Both the position numbers and the translations under genes were made by a program. From Leptospira neocaledonica (GTDB lineage: Bacteria; Spirochaetota; Leptospiria; Leptospirales; Leptospiraceae): DNA of 64,000 nucleotides. The stretch is from positions 310,001-374,000 of the forward strand of contig NZ_NPEA01000001.1 in assembly GCF_002812205.1 (NCBI RefSeq), given 5' to 3'. The notes beneath the pieces are model-generated. The model searched no databases, had not been told where the DNA came from, and saw only the letters and a program-made list of their open reading frames with translations. Positions 47,023 to 54,555 of the stretch are shown one piece after another; the first letter of the stretch is position 1; every line of letters begins with the position of its first letter.

Positions 47023-48024
47023 ATGGAAACCTCTCATTTTCGACCCAAACGATTCGTCTCCGGCAAACATGCCCAAACCCTTTATAATACAATTTTTCCT
47101 CCTGAAAATCCTCTCAGGACTTCTTACTATTGCGAAGATATTCTTCTAACAGTTAGCGGAGAATCTGGGGATAAACTCTGGTTAGAACATAATCCTCCTG
47201 TTTCTTCTTATCGTAAAAGTTCCATTCCTTCTAATGGGACTTATATACTTATGATTCACGGAATGGAAGGTGATTCTGAAAGTTCTTATCTAGTGTCACT
47301 CGCAACTTCCGCGTTGGAAAGAGGATACGGCGTTATCCGAATGAATCTGAGAAATTGCGGAAGAGGAAGAGGATTCGCTCGTAAATCGTATTACGCAGGC
47401 CAATCGGAAGATGTACAAGATGTTCTGGATTATATCCATGAATATCTGAGCAAAAAGATATTCGTTTCAGGATTTTCTCTCTCTGCAAATTTGGTCCTGA
47501 AATTTTTCGGAGAATCCAGAAATCATAAATCACTCGGATTCTCAGCGGTTTCCCCACCTCTAGATCTTGCCAAAAATTGCGAATTTATAGATTCACTATC
47601 CGGAAGATTTTATAGAAATCATTTTATCGGTAGTTTTAAGAAGAAGATCAAAGAAGGCATTTTAGATCTAACTCCTTTGCAGTTGGAAAATTCAAAGAAG
47701 GTAAAGACATTTTTCGACTTCGATGATATGATTACTGCTCCTTCTTTCGGATATCCGAGTGCAATAGAATATTACAGAAAAAATTCCTGTATCGGTTATA
47801 TCCAATCGATCACTCATCCAGGAATCCTAATACATGCAGAGGACGATCCCGTAGTTCCACTATTCGAATGGAATTCCATCAATTGGAGTAAACTTCCTAA
47901 TTTAAAAACCATTCTTACAAAAAAGGGAGGCCATGTAGGATTTGTGACCGATTCCAATCCGGACCTTCCGGACGGCCGCTGGCTTACTAAAATTCTGCTG
48001 GATTATTTCGATTCTAAATTATAA
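47023..48024 (+). CDS. YheT/ABHD-type alpha/beta hydrolase
   Basis: The 333 residues open with the YheT-family sequence [21 protein letters not shown] (in pieces) and continue with [20 protein letters not shown] (oxyanion region), [33 protein letters not shown] in pieces, and the nucleophile elbow SGFSLSANL with S152. The acidic residue is in HAEDDPVVP and the histidine in KKGGHVGF. The elbow reads GFSLSAN instead of the usual GFSLGGN. Members act as esterases on unknown lipids. It follows the small acidic gene by three bases. Confidence 0.87.
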   Translation: METSHFRPKRFVSGKHAQTLYNTIFPPENPLRTSYYCEDILLTVSGESGDKLWLEHNPPVSSYRKSSIPSNGTYILMIHGMEGDSESSYLVSLATSALERGYGVIRMNLRNCGRGRGFARKSYYAGQSEDVQDVLDYIHEYLSKKIFVSGFSLSANLVLKFFGESRNHKSLGFSAVSPPLDLAKNCEFIDSLSGRFYRNHFIGSFKKKIKEGILDLTPLQLENSKKVKTFFDFDDMITAPSFGYPSAIEYYRKNSCIGYIQSITHPGILIHAEDDPVVPLFEWNSINWSKLPNLKTILTKKGGHVGFVTDSNPDLPDGRWLTKILLDYFDSKL

Positions 48025-48051
48025 TCTGCTGCCTGAAACCCGCCTAAACAA

Positions 48052-48597
48052 GTGAATTCAAAACAAACCTCTTCCAGATCCAAAAAACCTCTGCCTGCTT
48101 CCTTCTTTATAGTGGTTTCCTATGAGAACGAAGAGGCTTATTATCGTTTAAAGGAAAAAGCGGAAGATTCATTTTCCCAAACATTATACGAATCCAAACC
48201 TCTTCCGAAATGGACCCATCAATTTGAGAATTTTCTGGATTCTCCTATCGGAAGGTTTACAAGAGTTCTTTCTTTGAAGCGCAGAATCTCCAGAGAAGAA
48301 CTTCCAAGCTTACAAAAAGAATGTACCAAATTCCAGACCTCTTTGTGTAAATCAGACGAGTCAATTCGTGTATTGCCTGGTTATCTAACTCCTTATAATT
48401 TGGTTTTAGCTTCTCTGGAAGAAGATCTACACAGGATCTATATGTTCCATGGAGTATTTGCAGAGATCATTTATACGTACCAGGGACAAAAATGGATCCC
48501 GCAAGCCTCGGCCTGGGAGTTTTTTAAACATCCTGAAGTTTTATACTTTTTTACTAATTTACGAGAATCTTATGTTAGCTCTTTGGAAAAACGTTAA
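48052..48597 (+). CDS. DUF4416-family protein
   Basis: The 181-residue frame begins with GTG at 48052 without a clear ribosome binding site. Its sequence follows DUF4416: PASFFIVVSYENEEAYYRLKEKAED, a PIGRFTRVLSLKRRISREELPSLQKECTKFQ middle in pieces, and the diagnostic RVLPGYLTPYNLVLASLEED then HRIYMFHGVFAEIIYTYQG near residues 108-145. The function of the family is unknown. Its last 26 bases overlap the following lipoprotein gene in another frame. Confidence 0.82.
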   Translation: MNSKQTSSRSKKPLPASFFIVVSYENEEAYYRLKEKAEDSFSQTLYESKPLPKWTHQFENFLDSPIGRFTRVLSLKRRISREELPSLQKECTKFQTSLCKSDESIRVLPGYLTPYNLVLASLEEDLHRIYMFHGVFAEIIYTYQGQKWIPQASAWEFFKHPEVLYFFTNLRESYVSSLEKR

Positions 48598-49144
48598 ACT
48601 CACCTATTTATCCCTGCTCGTTTTCGCGGCTTGTGAACCTTCTGTTCTTTCCGTTAGCAATGTGGAACTTTGCGATTATTTTACTCGAGATGGAGTATGT
48701 AGGGAACCTTCTCCATTGAATAAAAAATATTCGGTGGATATCCCGAATGTAAAGAAACCGAATACCTGGGAAGAATTAGGCAATTATCTTTATTTTCATG
48801 CCAGAGAAACTCCTGGTTTCGTTCTCAGAATGAATCGTAGGATGAGTCCGGAAGAAAGAAAGCAGATCCAAGAAACCTATTTTGCGATGTATGAATTTGC
48901 AGGTGTAAAAGGTAAGATGGAAGGTTTCGAAATTGGAGAAGATTGGATCGGTTCTTTCAATTATTTAGGTTCTATGGTGAAGGAAAAACAGAAAAAAGAA
49001 AATCGTTTAGGACAATACCCTTACGAGACTTCTATCTTTCCCACTGAATTAGAATTTACCTGGTCTGCAAAAGGAATCAAAGGTAGTACAAAAACCAAGA
49101 TCGATTTTGTATATCATGTTCTTCCTGCGGAGAAGGCCCCTTAG
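48572..49144 (+). CDS. Lipoprotein of unknown function
   Basis: ATG 48572 produces a lipoprotein signal MLALWKNVKLTYLSLLVFAAC (cysteine 21) and 190 residues in total; the longer frame into DUF4416 has no signal. The mature part has a cysteine pair (LCDYFTRDGVC) and regions with structural character (WEELGNYLYFHARETPGFVLRMNRRMSPEERKQI in pieces; FEIGEDWIGSFNYLGSMVKEKQ). Charged residues dominate. No family is recognised. The 26-base overlap with DUF4416 implies coupling. Confidence 0.75.
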   Translation: MLALWKNVKLTYLSLLVFAACEPSVLSVSNVELCDYFTRDGVCREPSPLNKKYSVDIPNVKKPNTWEELGNYLYFHARETPGFVLRMNRRMSPEERKQIQETYFAMYEFAGVKGKMEGFEIGEDWIGSFNYLGSMVKEKQKKENRLGQYPYETSIFPTELEFTWSAKGIKGSTKTKIDFVYHVLPAEKAP

Positions 49145-49160
49145 TAGAGAGTTTTTGGGT

Positions 49161-49511
49161 TCAATCGAATAAAGTCCTTTCTTTTTCGAATATAACTACT
49201 ATCTGAATTTCTAAGGTAGGAATTTTATTCGTTACTAGATCCCATACGATTTCGTAATCCACTACAAAATATCCGTGTATCAATCGATTTCGGGTTGCGG
49301 ATAACTTTTTCCATTCAATTTCCGGATATTTGTTTTTGAAAGGATCTGAAATCTTAGTCGCAGCTTCTCCAATAATTTCAATACTACGAACGAAGGCTCT
49401 TTTTGTGGTTTCGTCGGATAAAAAATCGTTTCGATTCAGAGTCTTAGATTTTAAATTCAAAAAATCTATTTCATCTTTAATGTGATTTAGATACTCTATA
49501 TCAAATTTCAA
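49161..49511 (-). CDS. hepT: HepT-like HEPN toxin (DUF86)
   Basis: The 116-residue protein has the HEPN RNase motif R74-x4-H79-x-Y81 (RNRLIHGYF), preceded by SIEIIGEAATKIS and KYPEIEWKKLSATRN, both typical of HepT. HEPN toxins cleave RNA, such as tRNA. Y81 is the residue that, in studied HepT/MntA systems, is modified by oligo-AMP addition to switch the toxin off. It overlaps the mntA gene by 11 bases with the nucleotidyltransferase first, the standard order. Confidence 0.9.
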   Translation of the reverse strand: MKFDIEYLNHIKDEIDFLNLKSKTLNRNDFLSDETTKRAFVRSIEIIGEAATKISDPFKNKYPEIEWKKLSATRNRLIHGYFVVDYEIVWDLVTNKIPTLEIQIVVIFEKERTLFD

Positions 49512-49800
49512 TTTCCAGAGCCTCAGACATGATCGAGTTCCTGAAGTTTTCAGAAAGGGAATCCTCAGTCATAAGGTCCACATCTTCTTCTAGGATCTTC
49601 TCCAGATGGAAGGAAAGATCCATAAAATTATCAAAATTTTTCTTACCCAAATAGAACTTAACCAATAAATCCACGTCACTAGTTTCTAGGTTCCGTTTTT
49701 TTGCAACAGAACCGAAAAGAAAAAGTTTTTCTACTCCCATAGAACGTAACTCTTCTCTATGAGCGGAAATAATTTCTTGGACTTTCGGAGCAGTAATCAT
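49501..49800 (-). CDS. mntA: MntA-type minimal nucleotidyltransferase antitoxin
   Basis: The 99 residues contain the nucleotidyltransferase signature G30-S31-x10-D42-x-D44 (FGSVAKKRNLETSDVDLLVKF), with the acidic residues that bind metal. In the HepT/MntA family this enzyme AMPylates the toxin tyrosine. It is the first gene of the pair, with its start at ATG 49800 and a 98-base gap to the next gene. The module stands alone among housekeeping genes and could have been gained as a unit. Confidence 0.9.
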   Translation of the reverse strand: MITAPKVQEIISAHREELRSMGVEKLFLFGSVAKKRNLETSDVDLLVKFYLGKKNFDNFMDLSFHLEKILEEDVDLMTEDSLSENFRNSIMSEALEIEI

Positions 49801-49898
49801 AATAAGATCGGTCTTAATTCAAGTCTCGATTCTTAAAAATGTCAAGACCTATTACCTTTGAAAGAATAGATGATCCCAAATAATCAAAATCGATTTTT

Positions 49899-50654
49899 CT
49901 AATACGTTTCGAAAATTTCTGCCGGGTTTAAGAAGATCTGACCTATGCTTAGATCTAAAGTGAAATAAGCAAATACTCCTAATACAACCGCGGATACAAC
50001 AGGAATTAGAAGATTATCGTCCACGATCCCGTTCCAATAAGTCCCACTGTATAATTCGGTTACTGCAGCAGCGATCACTGCCGGCAAAACTAAAATTACA
50101 TTCTGCAAAAATTCTCCGGAGGAAAATTGATAGATCCCGAATTCTCTGGAACCGGATTGGATCACATAGATAAACCAAAGTCCTACGATCGTAGAAGATA
50201 AAATGAATGCAAGGATCCCTTCCTTGGATTTACCGTTTGAAAATCTGTTCTTTCCAAAATGAGTCCCAACCCAAGCAGCCATTGGATCTCCGATCACTAA
50301 GAATAATAGGGAAAGGATCGCGATATCAGGAGGAAAGAAAAAGACAACCAGAGTAATGGAAAGGAAATAAGGAAAGGTCCCGTTGATCCTGGACTTCTCC
50401 TCTTCTTTTAATAATGGGCCGGCTAACTTTACGAATATTGTCTGGACAACAGGAATATGGAACCTCGCCCATTCTAATAAGACCAAAAGTCCGAGGCATA
50501 AAACAAGTAAGACAGTGAGAATTGCTCGAGTAGCATACACTAACAAAAATTGTCCGTGAAATACATCGAAATAATAGAATGCAGGAATGATTAGCCCAAG
50601 TAAATGCCAGGCCTTTCTCAAATAATTAAAGGAAGAAGTTTTTTCAGATTTCAT
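49899..50654 (-). CDS. Dolichol/polyprenol-kinase-like membrane protein
   Basis: The 251-residue polytopic protein begins RKAWHLLGLIIPAFYYFD, typical of the SEC59/DGK1/VTE5-type CTP-dependent kinase superfamily. The diagnostic core is VIGDPMAAWVGTHFGKNRFSNGKSKEGILAFILSS in pieces (about 122-156), where GDxxA...G..G and the KSxEG segment bind the nucleotide. VTELYSGTYWNGIVDDNLLIPV is the second conserved block. Candidate substrates are polyprenols, phytol or diacylglycerol; sequence does not decide. About seven membrane segments are visible. Confidence 0.83.
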   Translation of the reverse strand: MKSEKTSSFNYLRKAWHLLGLIIPAFYYFDVFHGQFLLVYATRAILTVLLVLCLGLLVLLEWARFHIPVVQTIFVKLAGPLLKEEEKSRINGTFPYFLSITLVVFFFPPDIAILSLLFLVIGDPMAAWVGTHFGKNRFSNGKSKEGILAFILSSTIVGLWFIYVIQSGSREFGIYQFSSGEFLQNVILVLPAVIAAAVTELYSGTYWNGIVDDNLLIPVVSAVVLGVFAYFTLDLSIGQIFLNPAEIFETY

Positions 50655-50693
50655 TTTTTATTTCCGAGATTGTCCATCTTAGATCCGAGAATA

Positions 50694-51044
50694 TCAACGT
50701 TTAGAAGCTATCTTCAAGGCTGCTTCTTCGTCGTTTGCGATTAGGAAAAATCCGTTTAGACCAGCCATTTTAAAAACATTGATCACTGCTTTGGAGATAT
50801 TTACAAGGACGAGTTTGTTCTTGCTTGAAAAACTGGATTGGCTCACTTCTTTTAAGGCCTGAACCCCGGTAGAGGACACCAAATGTACGTCTTCCATATC
50901 CATGATGACCGGTCCCTGGCGGACAGCCAAGGAAAGCACATCCTTGAATTTTTTCTCCGTAAAGGAGTTGATAGAACCCTGCAATTTCAGAACTTGAACG
51001 CTGTCTATCTTTTCCGTTGAGATGATAATCTCGTTCAGGATCAT
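50694..51044 (-). CDS. STAS-domain anti-sigma-factor antagonist
   Basis: ATG 51044 gives 116 residues (MILNEIIISTEKID); a TTG six codons upstream is less likely. The chain is a STAS domain: VQVLKLQGSINSFTEKKF and the regulatory block DMEDVHLVSSTGVQALKEV with phosphorylatable S57 or S58. NKLVLVNISKAVINVFKMAGLNGFF is the typical last helix-strand. Such proteins switch partners with an anti-sigma kinase and are released by a PP2C-type phosphatase. No partner gene is adjacent; a 39-base gap separates it from the kinase-like gene. Confidence 0.88.
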   Translation of the reverse strand: MILNEIIISTEKIDSVQVLKLQGSINSFTEKKFKDVLSLAVRQGPVIMDMEDVHLVSSTGVQALKEVSQSSFSSKNKLVLVNISKAVINVFKMAGLNGFFLIANDEEAALKIASKR

Positions 51045-51089
51045 AACGTTTCGATTCGTCAAGATACCGGAATTTCACAATAGATACAA

Positions 51090-51794
51090 ATGGTTTTTCT
51101 ATTCTTCACCTCAGCTTATCTGTTTTTCAAAACCTATGGATTTCCATTCTCTGGCTCCTTGGTGCTTTGTCTTACGATCGCGTTTTCCCAATTCCATTCT
51201 TCTAAAACTCTTAGACCTAACTTAAGTTTTTTACTTTTTCCTGCTTCATTATGTGCACTTTCCTTTTGGGACGGCACATCTGCGGAATTCATTTTGGATC
51301 TGGTATCCTTAAGTCTCGCAGGTATGATCTCGTCGGGTGGGTTTTCTTTTTTAGGAAGCCGTTCTCCTGCATTTAGAGAAACTTTAGGAATTCTAATATT
51401 GGCCGGGTCTTGTATTCTTTCCTTTGCCAGAAGGGAACTTTCTCCGTTTTTAATCCCTACACTTTCTTTATTTCTAATTTTATCCATTCCGAAACAGGTT
51501 CGTATTATTATTTTAGGACTTTGTGTTTTACTTTCGGGAGTTTGGATTTTATATGAGACCCCCCACCCTGGTTTAGAACCTTCCCTATTCAAATCAGTAT
51601 TATTATTTTTGGGAATGATCTGGGTCATCTGGAAGGGAAAGAAGGATCTCCTTAGTAGTCTCTTATTTTCCACCTTCTTCCTTCTTATATGCCTATCCAA
51701 ACCGGGAGAAGAGCTGATGATCCTCAGCTGCGGACTCTTTTTTTCCTACTTGCAAGAAGCAGCCTGGGGCCTAGATTCAGGAACTGAAGTTTAA
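51090..51794 (+). CDS. Polytopic membrane protein of unknown function
   Basis: The 234 residues are almost entirely hydrophobic, with about seven predicted membrane spans (for example FSGSLVLCLTIAFSQF, LGILILAGSCILSFA, IIILGLCVLLSGVWILY, SLLFSTFFLLICLS). Charged residues lie mainly between spans. No family is recognised. The start is close to the STAS gene, which is divergent. The next gene follows after 18 bases. Confidence 0.7.
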   Translation: MVFLFFTSAYLFFKTYGFPFSGSLVLCLTIAFSQFHSSKTLRPNLSFLLFPASLCALSFWDGTSAEFILDLVSLSLAGMISSGGFSFLGSRSPAFRETLGILILAGSCILSFARRELSPFLIPTLSLFLILSIPKQVRIIILGLCVLLSGVWILYETPHPGLEPSLFKSVLLFLGMIWVIWKGKKDLLSSLLFSTFFLLICLSKPGEELMILSCGLFFSYLQEAAWGLDSGTEV

Positions 51795-51812
51795 AGTTCC
51801 GGGTCTTATTCC

Positions 51813-52160
51813 ATGAAAATTAAAGTGGCTCATCTTTTACGCAAAACGGAAGAATTAGATCGGGACCTGACCGAACTAGGCAAAATCAAGGATAGAATTG
51901 CAGCAGACCGGGATTATTCCGAATCTTTAAAAGTATCTATTGGAGCAGAGATGGATAAGCTCTCTTCTCAAAAGCAAGAGATACTTTCTTTGAAGACAAA
52001 GGAAACTCCTTCTGATTGGAATTCGTCCGGCCCACCTTCAGGTGCTAGGGCAGCCGAAGGGCTTTACCAAGACAACGAAAAACGCCTAACTCGCGAAATA
52101 TCCGTTGAAATCCAAGGTAAGAAGCAGCAACCTGCCCGAAAGACCATCCATAAATACTAG
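51813..52160 (+). CDS. Small coiled-coil protein
   Basis: The 115-residue protein is highly charged. The first 65 residues have heptad character (KTEELDRDLTELGKIKDRIAADRDYSE and SIGAEMDKLSSQKQEILSLKTKE, in pieces), which suggests a coiled coil, followed by a Ser/Pro/Gly linker and a charged tail (RLTREISVEIQGKKQQPARKT). No signal peptide is visible. It follows the membrane protein by 18 bases and precedes the SurA-like lipoprotein by 40. No function is assigned. Confidence 0.7.
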   Translation: MKIKVAHLLRKTEELDRDLTELGKIKDRIAADRDYSESLKVSIGAEMDKLSSQKQEILSLKTKETPSDWNSSGPPSGARAAEGLYQDNEKRLTREISVEIQGKKQQPARKTIHKY

Positions 52161-52200
52161 TTTTTTCGAGATCCGAAAAGAACAGGTTATATAAAACAAC

Positions 52201-53736
52201 ATGAACAAAAAAATAATCGTACTCTCGTTCCTGGCTGCATTACTCTTTCAGTGTAATTCGGACTCGGACGTATTAGCCTCTTTCAAAGGGGGCACAGTTA
52301 CCAGAAAAGAACTCAGGAACTTCTACCAACTCAATACAGGCGGACGTAAGCCAGAACCGAATCATCCAACCAAAGAAGAACAAACTCAACTTCTGGAAAC
52401 TTTAGGTCTTTTCAAATTGATCTCTCTATACAATACGGAAAAGAAACTTGTTAGCGAAGATGAATTAGCGGTTTTTCTAAAATACTCCAAACCACAAATG
52501 GCTGCTTCTTTCTTGCAAAGAAATCTAGCGGAGAAGTTAGAACAAGTTGGTAAATTAAAATTCGCTTTCGTAAGAGTGATCGCGGTTTTCTCTTTCGATC
52601 CAAAAGACGAAGCGGTTACCAGACAAAGAGCGGAGAGTATTTTTGAAGGAGTTCAAAAACTTTCCTCTAAAAAAGAGATTATCCAATACGTAGTAGATCA
52701 TACCGATCAACCTGCATATAAAGCGGTAGGCGGATTATTAGATCCACAATGTTTAAATTGTGGAAATGATCCAAACCTTGCTTATTACCAAGAAGCTGCA
52801 GCGAACCAAGGAAAATGGATCTTAAAAGAGATCGATGACCAAGTTCCTCCGGGAGCAAATCCTAAAGCTCCTAGAAAGAAAAAATTCCTGATCTTAAGAG
52901 TAGAAAAAGTAGAAACCATTTACGCATCGAGAGTCGGAAAATTTTTCTCAAAAGAATTCGGAAAACTAAAAAATCTGGCTAAAAATTATATTGCGACTCC
53001 TGGAATTTCCGATCAGATCAAAGCAGACGTAAAACGTAATTATTTAGATCTTAAAATCGATGATATCGCTCCTCGTTACGAAGACTTTATGAAAAAAAGA
53101 TTCTTGTTTAGCGCAGTTAGCGAACAAGAAGAACAATTAGTAAAAAATGCAGGTTTCGAAAAAGCGAATATTACTCAGGACAATCTGAATACTTTCAATC
53201 ATGAATCCGTTTTATTGACCAATACCAAAACCGGAGAAACAGTTAAGTTTAAAGATGTTTTGAACGAGTTGGAACAATTGGCAAAACAAAGCGGATTGGA
53301 TTCCTCTAAGTTAGACGATAAGGCGAATGTGCTCCAATTTTTCAGACAACAATTTGTTTGGTATAAGATAGCGGACCACTCCAATGAATTAAAAGAAGCT
53401 TTAGAATCCAAGGATTTCCAAGATATGTTCAATGTTATGAAGCTCTACATTGTACAACCTTTGGTATTTAAAAGAGAACTTCCTAGTGATGTAAACGTTT
53501 CAGAAGCGGAGATGAGAGAACAATATGAGGCAGCCAAAATGTTCTCGTATTCTAAGTCGAATCCAAACAATCCTCAAGACAGGATCCCTATGCCTTACGG
53601 AGAAGTTCGAGAGAAGATCAAAGAAGATTTGATCCGAGCTAAAAAACAAAACTTCGTAAGAGAGCTTACCCAAAAGCTTAAAACAGATTACCAATTCATT
53701 CTGGATTCCAGCAGATTGAAAGAAGGTAAGATCTAA
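52201..53736 (+). CDS. SurA/PpiC-like periplasmic chaperone lipoprotein
   Basis: A signal peptide with lipobox LLFQC (cysteine 18) leads a 511-residue chain. DVLASFKGGTVTRKELRNFY (in pieces, about 23-42) is the strand-helix start typical of SurA/PrsA-type chaperones, followed by a helical chaperone region. The middle part (VTRQRAESIFEGVQKLSSKKEI, then AYKAVGGLLDP and WILKEIDDQVPPGAN, IL RVEKVETIY) follows the parvulin prolyl-isomerase pattern weakly, without certain active-site residues. A long helical C-terminal half ends DSSRLKEGKI. A role in outer-membrane protein folding is inferred from the family. Confidence 0.75.
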   Translation: MNKKIIVLSFLAALLFQCNSDSDVLASFKGGTVTRKELRNFYQLNTGGRKPEPNHPTKEEQTQLLETLGLFKLISLYNTEKKLVSEDELAVFLKYSKPQMAASFLQRNLAEKLEQVGKLKFAFVRVIAVFSFDPKDEAVTRQRAESIFEGVQKLSSKKEIIQYVVDHTDQPAYKAVGGLLDPQCLNCGNDPNLAYYQEAAANQGKWILKEIDDQVPPGANPKAPRKKKFLILRVEKVETIYASRVGKFFSKEFGKLKNLAKNYIATPGISDQIKADVKRNYLDLKIDDIAPRYEDFMKKRFLFSAVSEQEEQLVKNAGFEKANITQDNLNTFNHESVLLTNTKTGETVKFKDVLNELEQLAKQSGLDSSKLDDKANVLQFFRQQFVWYKIADHSNELKEALESKDFQDMFNVMKLYIVQPLVFKRELPSDVNVSEAEMREQYEAAKMFSYSKSNPNNPQDRIPMPYGEVREKIKEDLIRAKKQNFVRELTQKLKTDYQFILDSSRLKEGKI

Positions 53737-53768
53737 TCGTATATTACGATACACTTAGATATCCCTGT

Positions 53769-53814
53769 TCAGTAGTCCGAAAAGGTTATAGACCTTTATA
53801 CTTCGGACTACTGA
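53769..53814. repeat. Perfect 13-base-stem nested hairpin
   Basis: TCAGTAGTCCGAA (53769-53781) and TTCGGACTACTGA (53802-53814) are perfectly complementary. Inside, AAAGGT (53781-53786) pairs with ACCTTT (53792-53797). The element starts 33 bases after the SurA-like stop. It has no T-run, so it may be a terminator of poor type, a processing site or the remains of a small mobile repeat. Confidence 0.6.
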
Positions 53815-54013
53815 CCGTGTTCTACAATTGCTATAACTCTAACGTCTATTTTTTATTGAATAAGACTTCAAATGCTTGATTCTTATTCTTATCTCTTTTA
53901 CTATTAGCCCACTTTGGAAAAAATTTCTATACTTAAGTGCCTGTTTGGCCTAATGGAAATTTATTCTTGAGGCAAAGCAAGGTCGTTTTAAAACGGTTAA
54001 AAAGGGGAAAAGA

Positions 54014-54439
54014 ATGAACAACCACATCTATATGCTCCGTAAAAAACGGGGAATCAAGCAATATGATATGGCAAGGGCTCTGGGTGTATCCCCTAGCTAC
54101 CTTTCCAAAATTGAAACCGGAAGCCAAGCTCCTACTGAAAAATTCAGACAAGCTTGCGCTAAATATTTGAAAACGACATTAGATAAACTGTTCAACGAAA
54201 GTCCGGTAGAAGAGGTTTATCCTGAATTCAGCCAAGGACTTACCAATAAACTTTGGGCAAAACGCAGAGAATTGGGAATCAAACAATACGATATGGCTAA
54301 AAAATTAAAGGTCTCAACTCCTTTCCTTTCTAAAGTGGAGTTAGGACTATTAGAGCCGCCTGAAGATTTCAAGAGTATGGCTTCTAAAGTTTTAAAAATG
54401 AAAAAAGAGGAATTATTTCTACATAAAGTAGAATTCTAA
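54014..54439 (+). CDS. Tandem double-XRE helix-turn-helix regulator
   Basis: The 141 residues consist of two XRE-type DNA-binding domains in a row. The first covers about 5-62 (LRKKRGIKQYDMARALGVSP, then SYLSKIETGSQAP) and the second about 78-135 (KRRELGIKQYDMAKKLKVST, then PFLSKVELGLLEP). The two halves repeat the same GIKQYDMA(R/K) and LSK(I/V)E core, so one arose by duplication of the other. No ligand or protease domain is attached. AAAGGGG lies about eight bases before the ATG. It is a single gene ended by a strong terminator. Confidence 0.9.
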   Translation: MNNHIYMLRKKRGIKQYDMARALGVSPSYLSKIETGSQAPTEKFRQACAKYLKTTLDKLFNESPVEEVYPEFSQGLTNKLWAKRRELGIKQYDMAKKLKVSTPFLSKVELGLLEPPEDFKSMASKVLKMKKEELFLHKVEF

Positions 54440-54446
54440 ATCGAAC

Positions 54447-54466
54447 ACGGGAGGTAATACTCCCGT
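54447..54466 (+). terminator. Small hairpin after the XRE gene
   Basis: ACGGGAG (54447-54453) and CTCCCGT (54460-54466) form a perfect 7-base stem with a 6-base loop, eight bases beyond the XRE stop. No T-run follows, so it may stabilise the mRNA or assist the next terminator. Confidence 0.5.
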
Positions 54467-54514
54467 AAAGCAATACTGCACATTCTTTTCCCTTACTATG
54501 TGCTGTACTTAGTG

Positions 54515-54550
54515 AAACCCCAGGTTAGACAACCCGGGGTTTTTTATTTT
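54515..54550 (+). terminator. Intrinsic terminator of the XRE regulator gene
   Basis: AAACCCC-A-GGTT pairs with AACC-C-GGGGTTT around an AGAC loop (54515-54542), followed by TTTTTTATTTT. It ends a few bases before the convergent clpB stop. Confidence 0.88.
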
Positions 54551-54555
54551 CTAAG

